Of a stretch of DNA of 64,000 nt, positions 55,328-64,000 are shown in pieces (within the stretch, counting starts at the first letter, position 1; each line of letters begins with the position of its first letter). The notes beneath the pieces are model-generated. The model was not told where the DNA came from and searched no databases. It saw nothing but the letters and a program-made list of their open reading frames with translations. The translations under genes were made by a program, and so were the position numbers. The stretch covers positions 62,001 through 126,000 of the forward strand of contig NZ_MWWY01000005.1 of NCBI RefSeq assembly GCF_002259755.1, written 5' to 3'. This DNA is from Bifidobacterium hapali (lineage in GTDB: Bacteria > Actinomycetota > Actinomycetes > Actinomycetales > Bifidobacteriaceae).

Positions 55328-56650
55328 ATGAACAACAACGTCAACGGACGTCGTGCACGAATTGCACGAGCGGGAGCATTAGCCACAGTGTCTGCACTGT
55401 TCTTAGCGGGCTGCTCTATGGGAGCGCCATCATCATCGACCACCAATAATGCACAGTCTGGCGGCAAGCTGACGGTATGGGTTATGCAGGGTGATCAGAG
55501 TGCGGATACGTTGAAGGCGATTAATGATAGGTTCACCAAGGAGACGGGTGCCAAGGTTGATGTTCAGACGCAGCAGTGGACTGATATCAATACCAAGGTG
55601 ACGACTGCGCTGTCTACCGACACTCCGCCGGATGTTATCGATTTTGGTAACACGCAGGTGGCGGGTTTTGCTGATAGTGGTGGCATTATGGATTTGACGG
55701 AGTATGCCGACGATATTCGTCAGGGTAACACGTGGCTGTCTGGTCTTGAGGAGCCGGCCACTATTGATGGCAAGTTGTATGGCATCCCCGCGCTAGGTGC
55801 GGCTCGTGCGGTGGTTTACAACAAGAAGGTGTGGTCTGCGGCGGGTATTGACAAGGCTCCGACTTCGTATGCGGAGTTGGAATCGGATTTGCAGAAGCTC
55901 AAGGATGCGAACGCCGGTGGTGATTTCACCCCGTTCTATTTGCCGGGTCGTGATTGGAAGTCTGCTGTTCAATGGATTTGGGATGCGGGCGGTGATTTTG
56001 CCGAGCAACATGATGGTGCGTGGTCTAGCAGTTTGTCCAGCGAGAAGTCTTTGAAGGGGCTTGATGATTGGGTCCAGTTCCAGCACAAGTGGTCGTCCGA
56101 GGCGTCTCGTGCGCTTGACACGGATAGTCCCGATATTTCGCAGCTTATGGCCGAAGGCAAGGTGGGTGCGATTATCAATAACAGTGCGAGTATTCGTACT
56201 ATTCGCGAGTTCAATCATGATATTCAGGCCGATGATTTGGGTTCGTTCCCGATGCCGGGCTTGAGTGGTAAGAGTCAGCCGTCCATGATGGCTGGCTCGG
56301 TATGGGGTGTCGCGCAGAAAAGCCGGAACAAGGATCTCGCGGTCAAGTGGATCAAGATCGCTGCAAGTCCCGAGATTCAGAGTGATTACGTGTTCGGCAA
56401 GGATGGCTGGATGCCCAACTATGTTGAAGGTCTTGATAAGGCTATGGCGTCTGACGATTTTCCCGCATACCTGACTGGCTTCTTCGAGTCCGCTAAGCGC
56501 ACCAAGGCAACGCCGGCGTCGCCGCAGTGGCTGACCATCGAGAACGACGGTTCCTTGCAGTTTTTCAAGGACATCGCCACCGGTTCGCAGGACGCGGCAA
56601 CGGCGGCCAAATCGTTCGATGATCATGCGAACAGCTTGTACTCGAAGTAG
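55328..56650 (+). CDS. Sugar ABC transporter substrate-binding lipoprotein
   Basis: A 440-residue CUT1-type binding protein. The lipobox LAGC (Cys near residue 29) follows a short signal. The body has KLTVWVMQGDQSADTLKAIND, PPDVIDFGNTQV, GKLYGIPALGAARAVVYNKKVW and SVWGVAQKSRNKDLAVKWIK. AAAGGGATAACT precedes ATG 55328. It is the first gene of binding protein, two permeases and GH20; N-acetylhexosaminide oligosaccharides are the likely load because the operon ends in a hexosaminidase. Confidence 0.9.
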   Translation: MNNNVNGRRARIARAGALATVSALFLAGCSMGAPSSSTTNNAQSGGKLTVWVMQGDQSADTLKAINDRFTKETGAKVDVQTQQWTDINTKVTTALSTDTPPDVIDFGNTQVAGFADSGGIMDLTEYADDIRQGNTWLSGLEEPATIDGKLYGIPALGAARAVVYNKKVWSAAGIDKAPTSYAELESDLQKLKDANAGGDFTPFYLPGRDWKSAVQWIWDAGGDFAEQHDGAWSSSLSSEKSLKGLDDWVQFQHKWSSEASRALDTDSPDISQLMAEGKVGAIINNSASIRTIREFNHDIQADDLGSFPMPGLSGKSQPSMMAGSVWGVAQKSRNKDLAVKWIKIAASPEIQSDYVFGKDGWMPNYVEGLDKAMASDDFPAYLTGFFESAKRTKATPASPQWLTIENDGSLQFFKDIATGSQDAATAAKSFDDHANSLYSK

Positions 56651-56665
56651 TAGGGAACAACTGTC

Positions 56666-57601
56666 ATGAGTATGGTTCAATCGACGGCGCAAGCCGTTCC
56701 TGCGGTGAGACGTCGCCGTAATTTGACGCCTGTGTGGCTGTTGACCCCGGCCGGTGTGATCATCCTCGCGCTGGTCGTGGTCCCTCTGATCTTCTTGATC
56801 TTCACGTCGTTCACGGACTTCAATCAGAAGACTCTGTTCACTGGATCATTCAACATCGTCGGCTTCGACCAGTACCAGACCGTGCTGACGGACCCCGAGT
56901 TCTATAAGGCGCTTGCCCGCACGTTCGTGTTCACGGCCGTGCTCGTGGCTGGTAGCGTGCTGGCTGGTATGGGTGTGGCTCAGTTGATGACTAAATTGGG
57001 GCCGGTGATGCGTTGGCTGGTCACGTTCGTGCTGATTTTCGCGTGGGCCATGCCGAACGTTGCCTCCTCGGTGGTGTGGAAGTGGTTGTTCCAGCCGGGT
57101 TATGGCGTGTTCAACTGGCTGCTGACTCAGACTCGTTTGTTTGGGGATGTGACGAACCTGTCGTGGACGGATAACACGTGGCTTACGTTCCTGGAGATCT
57201 GGCTGTTGATTGTCTGGCAAGCCGTGCCGTATATCGCGATCAACCTGTATGCGGCGACCACGCAGGTGGATAAGTCCTGTCTTGAGGCAGCTCAGTTGGA
57301 TGGTTGTTCGAAGTTGCGCTGCTACTGGCAGATCACCGTACCACTGATCAAGCCGAGTCTGATGGTGATCACGATGTTGTCGGTGATCTGGGACTTCAAC
57401 GTGTTCAACCAGATATGGCTCATCTCCCAAGGTGGGCCGCGGGAGACGACCGCGACGATCGGTATCTTCACGTATAAGAAAGCGTTCGTGTCGTTCGATA
57501 TCGGTACTGGTGCCGCCGCGAGCGTGCTGGTCACGATCATCCTGCTCGCCTTGACGAGTGTGTATATTCGCTACCTGCTCAAATCCGGGGAGGACCTGTG
57601 A
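56666..57601 (+). CDS. Sugar ABC transporter permease, MalF-like
   Basis: A 311-residue permease with six membrane helices. The EAA loop is EAAQLDGCSKLRCYWQITVPLIKP, in residues 211-234. N-terminal VPAVRRRRNLTPVWLLTPAG is the usual basic start before helix 1. It starts 16 bases after the binding protein gene. The Cys pair at the EAA loop (DGCSKLRC) is unusual for the family. Confidence 0.9.
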   Translation: MSMVQSTAQAVPAVRRRRNLTPVWLLTPAGVIILALVVVPLIFLIFTSFTDFNQKTLFTGSFNIVGFDQYQTVLTDPEFYKALARTFVFTAVLVAGSVLAGMGVAQLMTKLGPVMRWLVTFVLIFAWAMPNVASSVVWKWLFQPGYGVFNWLLTQTRLFGDVTNLSWTDNTWLTFLEIWLLIVWQAVPYIAINLYAATTQVDKSCLEAAQLDGCSKLRCYWQITVPLIKPSLMVITMLSVIWDFNVFNQIWLISQGGPRETTATIGIFTYKKAFVSFDIGTGAAASVLVTIILLALTSVYIRYLLKSGEDL

Positions 57602-57603
57602 TC

Positions 57604-58476
57604 ATGAACACCACAACCGTAAACCGCGTTGCCGCTCCGCGTGCCAAGCGCAATGCTTCCACGGAAATCCGCCGCATCGGCACGATCATCCTGGCCGTCA
57701 TATTCTGCATCGTGTGGATTTTCCCGGTCTACTGGATGTTCGTCACGTCGATCAAACCACGCAACCAGATCATGACCGAAACCCCGGTGTTCTGGCCCGG
57801 CAAACTGTCACTGGACAATTTCGTGGTGGCCGTCACCCAAACCTCGTTCCTGACGAACCTCAAGAACAGTGTGATCGTCACCGCCATCTCGATTGTCCTG
57901 TCGATCATTCTCGCGTTCTTCGCGTGCGCGGCGTTAACCCTCTACCGGTTCCGCGGCCGCAAGGCGATCATGGTGTTCGTCTTGGCTATCCAGATGACCT
58001 CGGGTGGTATCATCCCGCAGTTCATCATCTTCAACCAGTTCGGCCTGTTGAACAAGTACAGTGGTCTGATCCTCGCGTACATCGCGATGGTTCTACCGTT
58101 CGCGATTTGGAACATGCGTGGCTTCTTCCTCAACATCCCCAAGGATATCTTCGAGTCCGCGGCTGTCGAGGGAGCTAACGACTGGCAGATCCTGTGGAAG
58201 ATCACCTTCCCGCTGGCAGCTCCCGGCATCGTGTCCACGTCCGTGTTCGCGTTCATCAACGCGTGGAACGACTACATGACCGCGTACACGTTCATGAAGG
58301 ACCAGTCCAAATACACGCTGCCCGTGTGGCTGTCCTCGTTCTCCACACCCACCATGGGCACCGACTTCGGCGGACAGATGGCCGCATCCGTTATCTTCTC
58401 CCTACCCGTCGTGATCTTCTTCATGATCATCCAACGCAACATCATGAAAGGCGTCACCACCGGAGCCGTCAAATAA
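57604..58476 (+). CDS. Sugar ABC transporter permease, MalG-like
   Basis: A 290-residue permease with six membrane helices and the EAA loop ESAAVEGANDWQILWKITFPLAAP. IFPVYWMFVTSIKP is typical of the second CUT1 permease. GGGGAGG lies nine bases before ATG 57604; a GTG at 57598 overlaps the previous stop and is poorly spaced. No ATPase gene follows, so it must use a shared MsmK/MsiK-type ATPase encoded elsewhere. Confidence 0.9.
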   Translation: MNTTTVNRVAAPRAKRNASTEIRRIGTIILAVIFCIVWIFPVYWMFVTSIKPRNQIMTETPVFWPGKLSLDNFVVAVTQTSFLTNLKNSVIVTAISIVLSIILAFFACAALTLYRFRGRKAIMVFVLAIQMTSGGIIPQFIIFNQFGLLNKYSGLILAYIAMVLPFAIWNMRGFFLNIPKDIFESAAVEGANDWQILWKITFPLAAPGIVSTSVFAFINAWNDYMTAYTFMKDQSKYTLPVWLSSFSTPTMGTDFGGQMAASVIFSLPVVIFFMIIQRNIMKGVTTGAVK

Positions 58477-58533
58477 CCCAACCATCTGGGAAAGTAATCG
58501 AGCTACAGATTATTCATAACTCAAGGAATGATC

Positions 58534-60645
58534 ATGAGTACACAACACAATCACGGTCGAGACGATGCTCAACAGCTAGCTCTCATACCGCAGCCCACAC
58601 AAGTAACATATGCTGACGAAATAGTGCCGCTTGGCTCGCAGGTGATAATCACATGGACGACATCAACTACACCGTTCACTGCGATTGCAGACACACTCGT
58701 AACGTTAATCGAACAGATTCAAAGCGAGTGCGACGCTCTCGGCATCCCGGTGCGGTCATCGACACGTCAGTATACTGTGTTTGAACAGGCCGAGCTCGAT
58801 AGCACCGTGATTGTGCTAGACATCGACCAATCGCGCGCGTCCAACGCTTATACGCTCGAGATTACGCCAGCCACAGATCAACAAGAACATGTCAGAGTCG
58901 CAACTGCAGCTCGTGTACACGTGAAAAGCGGTGGATTAGAAGGACTGCGCTACGGTGTGCAGACATTACGTCAGATTCTGCACCAATCGAATGGTCGTGT
59001 GCCATGCATGCTTGTTGATGATAAACCAGCGTTTGCTTTGCGTGGCTACAGTCTCGATGTGACGCGTGGGCGCGTGCCAACGCTTGCGTTCCTCATGTGG
59101 TTTGCTGATCAGCTTGCCTACTACAAATACAATCAACTCCAACTCTATGTAGAGCATACGTTTGCTTTTGACGAGCTTGCTGAAGCATGGCGTGGCTCTG
59201 ATCCACTCACTGCTGATGACATTGTGCAATTTGATGAATACTGTGCGCGACTTGGTATCGAACTAGTTCCATCACTTGCCACATTCGGTCACATGTACAT
59301 GAACCTGCGTTCACGATCACATCGGGAACTTGGCGAGTTTCCTGAACAAGCAGATCGTCCATTTGGATTCATTGAGCGTATGGAACATCACACGCTCAAT
59401 GCTGCTGATCCGCAAGCATTAGCATTTGCTCAACGGCTGATTGGCGAATATGCGTCGTTGTATCGTTCTCGACTGTTTAACATCGGTGGCGATGAAACTT
59501 TCGACCTCGGTCGAGGCCAGTCCGCAACGGTTGGCGCGATGAGCGGCAAGAGTGCCCTATATGCGAGATTCGTAGCGGGATTGTGCGACCCGTTAGAAGG
59601 CATGGGGCGTCGGCCGATGCTCTGGGCTGATATAGCGCTTGAATCACCGGATGTGCTCGATCTGCTACCAGATGACGTTATTATGCTCAACTGGATGTAC
59701 GAGCCTGAGATTGACGAGGAACGTATTGTACGGATTGCTCGCACTGGCCGGACGCAAATCGTATGCCCAGCAGTACGCGCGTGGAGTCGATTCTTGCCAG
59801 ATTATGAAGGCGCGTGGTTGAACATACTGCACATGGCACAAGCTGGTCTGCATTATGGCGCGTATGGTTTGCTCGTCACTGACTGGGGTGATTACGGAGC
59901 TATTAACGATCCTCGTATGAGTGTGCCTGCAATGTGCTACGGGGCACAGCAAGCATGGAGTCCCGGTTCAGTCGAATTTGAGGACATGAATTGCCGCGTG
60001 TCAACGTTGGCTTTACCGACGCTGTCTGCTGCACATGGTTCGTCGACTGGCTCAGAATCGCGCGAACATGTATGTTCTTGTACGTTGTCGACCGACTTGA
60101 TGAGCGTGCTGTGTGAAGCGTCGCAATGCGTGTCCTTCCCGTGGGATCTTGCAGTGCAATGGCTTGAGCTCGATGCTGGCAATGGCATGATTAATGATGA
60201 CGTTGCCGACTATGTGGAACGTAGTCATGCTGGAACTGTGTCGTTAGAACGTGGTGTAGGGTGTGCTCTTGCTCGACGTCGTCTATTGGAAGCTCATGCT
60301 GAGAAAATTAAATCATGGCAAGATGCTAATCGCCGACTGCAGTGCTGCGAATGCGGTTTGACCGGTGACCTAGCATTTATACGTGTGCTCATTGACGGGC
60401 AGCGACTATTCAACCAGCTGGGCGTAATGTTGCTGGCTATGCCATCCGACAATGGTATTGATCATGATAATCCAATGAAGATAGCTGCATTACAAGCTGA
60501 GCGTGATCAATTGGCTGCGCAACTTGAATCGTGGCTTACCGCATATCGCACCACATGGTTGGAGGTCGGTCGGTATGCTGAATTTGATCGGATTCGGCAT
60601 GTAATTTGGTCGTTCAGCGATATATTGCGTGCCGGCTCGTATTAG
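58534..60645 (+). CDS. Intracellular beta-N-acetylhexosaminidase, GH20
   Basis: A 703-residue cytoplasmic glycosidase without a signal peptide. Residues 1-165 form the GH20 domain-2 type fold (SGGLEGLRYGVQTLRQIL); the catalytic barrel starts with LRGYSLDVTRGRVPTL. The catalytic pair is Asp320-Glu321 in NIGGDETFDLGRG. ATG 58534 has AAGGA six bases upstream. It should cut N-acetylhexosamine from short imported sugars such as chitobiose- or lacto-N-biose-type chains; exact specificity is unknown. The C-terminal 200 residues are helical and Cys-containing (CCECG) and not obviously shared with classical GH20. A hairpin ends the operon. Confidence 0.88.
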   Translation: MSTQHNHGRDDAQQLALIPQPTQVTYADEIVPLGSQVIITWTTSTTPFTAIADTLVTLIEQIQSECDALGIPVRSSTRQYTVFEQAELDSTVIVLDIDQSRASNAYTLEITPATDQQEHVRVATAARVHVKSGGLEGLRYGVQTLRQILHQSNGRVPCMLVDDKPAFALRGYSLDVTRGRVPTLAFLMWFADQLAYYKYNQLQLYVEHTFAFDELAEAWRGSDPLTADDIVQFDEYCARLGIELVPSLATFGHMYMNLRSRSHRELGEFPEQADRPFGFIERMEHHTLNAADPQALAFAQRLIGEYASLYRSRLFNIGGDETFDLGRGQSATVGAMSGKSALYARFVAGLCDPLEGMGRRPMLWADIALESPDVLDLLPDDVIMLNWMYEPEIDEERIVRIARTGRTQIVCPAVRAWSRFLPDYEGAWLNILHMAQAGLHYGAYGLLVTDWGDYGAINDPRMSVPAMCYGAQQAWSPGSVEFEDMNCRVSTLALPTLSAAHGSSTGSESREHVCSCTLSTDLMSVLCEASQCVSFPWDLAVQWLELDAGNGMINDDVADYVERSHAGTVSLERGVGCALARRRLLEAHAEKIKSWQDANRRLQCCECGLTGDLAFIRVLIDGQRLFNQLGVMLLAMPSDNGIDHDNPMKIAALQAERDQLAAQLESWLTAYRTTWLEVGRYAEFDRIRHVIWSFSDILRAGSY

Positions 60646-60656
60646 ATTCGTTTGCC

Positions 60657-60687
60657 ATCTTGGCTCCCCTTGTCAGGGAGCCAAGAT
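60657..60687. terminator. Convergent terminator with AAGGGGAGC repeat
   Basis: ATCTTGGCTCCC (60657-60668) pairs perfectly with GGGAGCCAAGAT (60676-60687) around a seven-base loop. It contains an inverted copy of the repeat (GCTCCCCTTGTCAGG, 60663-60677). It lies between the convergent GH20 and ECF genes. Confidence 0.85.
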
Positions 60688-60729
60688 CGCGGCACTAGCT
60701 TCATATACTGAAATGCCAGCCAGAGTACA

Positions 60730-63264
60730 TCAGAGTAAACCAAGCACGACGAGTCCAACAACATATGTTCCTGTGATAGCGCAAAACATGATGTCAACGG
60801 GCTTCACGTGTAGTGCGTGCCAGCGCGTGCGGTGGATGCCTTCCTCGTAGCATCGCGCGTCGAGAGCGAGACTGAGATTGTCGGCGTGACGAATAGCGCC
60901 GGCAAACATTGGCACGCACAGTGCGGTCATTGCTTGTAATCGTGCGGTGAGTGAGCCAGTTTCGATACTGCCGCCACGCGCGGCTTGTGCGTCCGCAATC
61001 GCTTTCGCTTCCGCGCCGAGAGTCGGTAGGAACCGCAGTGCAAGACTCATCACTAGTGCGATTTCCTGCGTATGCATGCCAAGATGACGCAGTGGAGACA
61101 GTAATGAACCGAATCCATCAGTGAGTTCAGTTGGTGTAGTGGTTTGCATCAGTATTGCGCCGAGAATAATCACGAGCGCAAAACGCAGCGCGTACAGGAT
61201 TGCGATAGTGATGCCATCGTCAGTAATCGGTATCGGGCCGAGTTGTATGAGCGTGTTGCCGGTGCGCACGAAGAATATGTTGAGCGCTCCCATGACGATA
61301 AACATCGCGAGAAACATATGCACGGAGGCAAGCAATCGCAACGGATTGAGTCGACCGGCGGCAATGATCGCGCCGACCATGATCGCGCCGAGTGCAAGTT
61401 GGGCTGGCGTATTAATTGCGAACGCCGTGAACATCAGCACAAGGAACGTGACCATCTTGGCGCGCGGGTCTAGCTGAGTGACGATGTTGCTGCGATGACT
61501 GTGCACGGTATTAGCTTCGGGGATATTGGTTTCGGCTTTCATCTCATGAACGGTGGCATTGGGAACGGCAGTGTGCTTGTGCCGATTGCCTGCTGTTGCT
61601 TGCGTACCGATCGCCGTACCGATCGTAATAATACGATCAGCTACAGCATGTGCTTCATCAAGCGAATGCGTGACAATAAGTACAGTCACACCCTGCTTGT
61701 GCAGAGTCTGAATTAACTCATGAATACGTGCGGTTGCAGTCTCATCGAGGCTAGCCGTTGGCTCGTCCATTACCAGTATGCTCGGTCGACATGCGATAAC
61801 ACCAGCAATCGCCACGAGTCGTTGCTGACCACCTGACAAACTGAACGGTGAACGATCGGCAAGATGCTCGATATGGAGTAATTGCAGTGCGTCATGCACG
61901 CGTGCGCTGATTTCAGTTTCGTTGAGCCGTTGGTTGCGAGGACCGTACGCCACGTCATCGGCTACAGTGTCGGCAAACAGCTGCCGTTCAGGATGCTGCA
62001 TAACGAAACCGACCGTGCGGCGTAGAGTTTCACGTTGTTTACGGTTGAGCATGCGCGGTGATCGACGATGCTGGCTGTTATGTGTGTGTTGATCGGTTGC
62101 GACAGGAATATTGGCAACCGTGATCGACCCTTCATTCGGCTGATCGAGTGCGCAAATCAGCCGTGCCAGTGTGGACTTGCCTGCACCGTTTGCGCCCATA
62201 ATCGCTACGGTTTCGCCTGCATTGACCGTCAATGAGAGATCGCAGATCGCAGGCGCATCTGAACCGGGGTATTGGTAGGTGAGATGATCAATAACGATGG
62301 CAGGCTGCAAGGATTGCTGAGTGTGCTGAATCTGTGTGGAATGCACGTGGTGGTGTGCAGATTGAGTCGGTTGTGCGGCAATAGGGGAGTCCGCCGCTAT
62401 TGTGTGCTCAGATAATTCAAGGATGTGTGACTCATCCGAATCATGGTTGTGCGGTTCATGGGCATGCTCCTGCCTATACATCTCATCTTCGAGGGACTTC
62501 TCACGCGATGGCATAATACCGGTTTCAGACCATCGCGTGAACGGAACAATCCCATTGCGATTATCATCATTTCGGTTATCGACGTTGACAATGTTCCCAT
62601 TGACCATGTGTATTATGCGATCAGCTCGCATCGCTTCATCATGGTGATGCGTCACATGCACGATTGTCGTGCCGTGTGCGTGCAACTCGTCGAGAATACG
62701 CATCACTTCTGCGCGCGCAACAGGATCAAGCATCGCGGTCGGCTCATCTAGTATGAGCATGGAAGGATGCATCGCCAACATACCGGCAATAGCGATGCGC
62801 TGCTGCTGACCACCACTCATGCGCGTCGGGTCGTCGTATCGGTGAGCAGTCATATCTACTTGTGTTAACGACTCATCGATACGTCTGCCGATTTCAGATC
62901 GATCTGTGCCGAGATTTTCCGGTCCGAATGCAACATCGTCTTCGCTGATTGTAGTAACGAGTTGATCTTCCGGATTTTGGAATACGGCACCGATATTGCG
63001 GCGCGCGGCACGATATTCAGCAGGATTTGCGCCTGCGTCACCATCGCTATTGAACACGTCATGACCAAGCAAAGTGATATGTCCAGCGTCTGGCGCGCTA
63101 AGGCCAGCAATAAGTCGTGCAAGCGTAGATTTACCGGAACCATTCGGTCCGGTAAGACACACGTATTCACCGGCGTGGATAGTTAGGTTGACCTCGTTTA
63201 GAGCCCAGCTTGCGCCGCCGTCGTAGCTGAATCGAATATCGGTGAGGATTGCTGCGTCAATCAT
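60730..63264 (-). CDS. Fused ECF transporter energy module (EcfA-EcfA'-EcfT)
   Basis: An 844-residue protein joining three usually separate subunits of an energy-coupling factor vitamin importer. First ATPase (about residues 1-240): GPNGSGKST, VFQNPEDQL, MSGGQQQR, LILDEPTAMLD. A His/Asp-rich linker of about 85 residues follows. Second ATPase (about 327-560): GANGAGKST, VMQHPERQLFADTVADDVAYGP, LSGGQQR, LVMDEPTASLD. Then the EcfT membrane part, with about five helices and the AQAARGGS coupling motif and DARCYEEG. ATG 63264 has AAGG upstream. The S component lies just upstream on the same strand. One-piece modules of this type are known in bifidobacteria. Confidence 0.92.
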   Translation of the reverse strand: MIDAAILTDIRFSYDGGASWALNEVNLTIHAGEYVCLTGPNGSGKSTLARLIAGLSAPDAGHITLLGHDVFNSDGDAGANPAEYRAARRNIGAVFQNPEDQLVTTISEDDVAFGPENLGTDRSEIGRRIDESLTQVDMTAHRYDDPTRMSGGQQQRIAIAGMLAMHPSMLILDEPTAMLDPVARAEVMRILDELHAHGTTIVHVTHHHDEAMRADRIIHMVNGNIVNVDNRNDDNRNGIVPFTRWSETGIMPSREKSLEDEMYRQEHAHEPHNHDSDESHILELSEHTIAADSPIAAQPTQSAHHHVHSTQIQHTQQSLQPAIVIDHLTYQYPGSDAPAICDLSLTVNAGETVAIMGANGAGKSTLARLICALDQPNEGSITVANIPVATDQHTHNSQHRRSPRMLNRKQRETLRRTVGFVMQHPERQLFADTVADDVAYGPRNQRLNETEISARVHDALQLLHIEHLADRSPFSLSGGQQRLVAIAGVIACRPSILVMDEPTASLDETATARIHELIQTLHKQGVTVLIVTHSLDEAHAVADRIITIGTAIGTQATAGNRHKHTAVPNATVHEMKAETNIPEANTVHSHRSNIVTQLDPRAKMVTFLVLMFTAFAINTPAQLALGAIMVGAIIAAGRLNPLRLLASVHMFLAMFIVMGALNIFFVRTGNTLIQLGPIPITDDGITIAILYALRFALVIILGAILMQTTTPTELTDGFGSLLSPLRHLGMHTQEIALVMSLALRFLPTLGAEAKAIADAQAARGGSIETGSLTARLQAMTALCVPMFAGAIRHADNLSLALDARCYEEGIHRTRWHALHVKPVDIMFCAITGTYVVGLVVLGLL

Positions 63265-63302
63265 ACTGAGCCTTGAGAAAAATGAATGAACAAGAACGGA
63301 AA

Positions 63303-63462
63303 TTGTGGGCATGGACTGCTTGCTGACATACGAAAGTTGTGGGTCTGCACTGTTCACAAACAAGATTGTGGGTGTGGACTGTTTATGAAAAGAGTCGTAT
63401 CGACAGTTTCGTAGACAGTCCACACCCACAACTGAACAATAGCCGTCAGTCGATGCCCACAG
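63303..63462. repeat. Nested inverted repeats of the TGTGGGCATGGACTG family
   Basis: In the 215-base gap between the S component and the ECF module, the unit TTGTGGG..T.GACTG occurs five times: three forward (63303, 63336, 63366) and two inverted (63415-63431 and 63447-63461). The inner pair 63366-63382 / 63415-63431 is a perfect 17-bp match; the outer pair 63304-63318 / 63447-63461 has one mismatch. The same unit forms the inverted repeat at 1256-1319. Confidence 0.75.
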
Positions 63463-63479
63463 TCAGCTATGGTAGGACT

Positions 63480-64000
63480 TTAGCGATCGAGCAGGTTGGT
63501 GATCGGCTTGTAAATCAGGAACGTTACCACACCGTGGATTGCGAACTTGAGTAAATTAAACGGCAGCAGCGCTGGCACGATGAGAGCAGCAACTTGAGCG
63601 ACGGTCATGTGTGCGTAAATCGGAGTGACAATAAGATTGCCAACAATCGCAACGATCAGTGCGCATACTGCGCCGACGATCAGACCAATGATAGCGCCAT
63701 TACGAGTACGATTCTTGCGGTAGATGATCGCGGCCGGCACAGACAGGAACAATGCGACGAGCACGGCCATCAACGTACCCCACGGATCGAGGAAGAGATG
63801 CGGTACGAAACCAAGTACGCTCACGATCGCAGCAGCAGCCGGTCCGAACGCGAAGCCAGCGATTAACGCGACGATGCCTGACGGATCGTATTTCAGCCAT
63901 TGAATGCCCGGAATGATTGGAAATTCAAGGAAACTTGTGGCCATTGCCAGTGCGACAAACAGTGCGTACATGGCAATGCGTCGGGTTGACCAACGACCGG
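63480..64000 (-). CDS. ECF transporter substrate-specific component, partial
   Basis: The frame is open to the right edge, so the N-terminus is outside the window; about 173 residues are seen. It has six hydrophobic segments and the S-component pattern RWSTRRIAMYALFVAL, then FLEFPIIPGIQWLKYDPSGIVALIAGFAFGP, which resembles the riboflavin (RibU) group, where a FLEFP...LKYD...ALIGGF motif is typical. Riboflavin or a related vitamin is therefore the best guess. It precedes the fused ECF module on the same strand with repeats between. Confidence 0.82.
   Translation of the reverse strand, partial: GRWSTRRIAMYALFVALAMATSFLEFPIIPGIQWLKYDPSGIVALIAGFAFGPAAAAIVSVLGFVPHLFLDPWGTLMAVLVALFLSVPAAIIYRKNRTRNGAIIGLIVGAVCALIVAIVGNLIVTPIYAHMTVAQVAALIVPALLPFNLLKFAIHGVVTFLIYKPITNLLDR

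Noticed and set aside
57265..57280. GTGGATAAG resembling a DnaA box
   Set aside because: It is a single chance match inside a permease gene.

Overview
The window reads as a chromosomal segment of a member of the Bifidobacteriaceae, probably Bifidobacterium or a close relative; I cannot name the species. Evidence for Actinobacteria is the FtsZ-SepF-YggT-DivIVA-LspA cell-division run, the HAD / small protein / TlyA / NAD kinase / RecN order known from mycobacteria, and a PriA-type HisA. Evidence for bifidobacteria is a fused ThiE-ThiC protein, a one-piece ECF energy module (two ATPases plus EcfT), a his operon with an extra conserved orphan gene between hisB and hisH, and an intracellular GH20 hexosaminidase with a LacI-controlled CUT1 transporter that has no ATPase of its own. 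I saw no rRNA, tRNA, CRISPR array, prophage or intact insertion sequence.

Layout. 1-1239: C-terminal part of a large membrane protein. 1408-5751: a YbaK-like deacylase, then a four-gene glutamate/glutamine ABC importer with a near-consensus promoter and leaderless first gene. 5996-7021: polyphosphate kinase 2. 7045-9061: a scar region with pieces of a GH35-type beta-galactosidase and of a LacI-type regulator, the latter present twice as direct repeats around an AAA ATPase (DUF4143) gene. 9256-13224: a giant cell-wall-anchored 5'-nucleotidase with lamin-tail and phytase-like domains. 13376-18672: thiamine cluster on the minus strand (TPP riboswitch, thiM, thiE-thiC, thiD, thiamine-binding protein). 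18880-21809: glyS and dus. 21990-27176: ftsZ, sepF, yggT, divIVA, lspA and a pseudouridine synthase. 27103-29323: small membrane protein, a DnaA-box cluster, an HD phosphohydrolase and a membrane protein. 29402-40828: tyrS, a low-complexity TPR protein, HAD, small protein, tlyA, trkA/trkH (minus), nadK, recN, HAD. 40914-46440: hisD-hisC-hisB-orphan-hisH-hisA. 46666-53889: DUF2252 protein, glnA, MFS transporter, secreted lysozyme-like protein, hexose-phosphate mutarotase, nitroreductase. 53949-60645: lacI, sugar ABC transporter and GH20. 60730-64000: fused ECF transporter and its S component (cut by the window end).

Three things run across the window. First, at least seven genes have a -10-like hexamer 5 to 7 bases before their start codon and no ribosome-binding site, so they are probably leaderless. 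Second, two families of short intergenic repeats recur: one built around AAGGGGAGC (six copies) and one around TGTGGGCATGGACTG (at both ends of the window, as inverted pairs). Third, most transcription is on the plus strand, with minus-strand blocks ended by strong hairpins.

The genes are mostly housekeeping (thiamine, histidine, nitrogen and potassium supply, cell division, translation). The accessory parts are the 7.0-9.1 kb scar, the surface nucleotidase and the GH20 sugar locus. The best candidates for something new are the scar with its ATPase, the DnaA-box cluster at 27.7 kb and the orphan genes within conserved operons.
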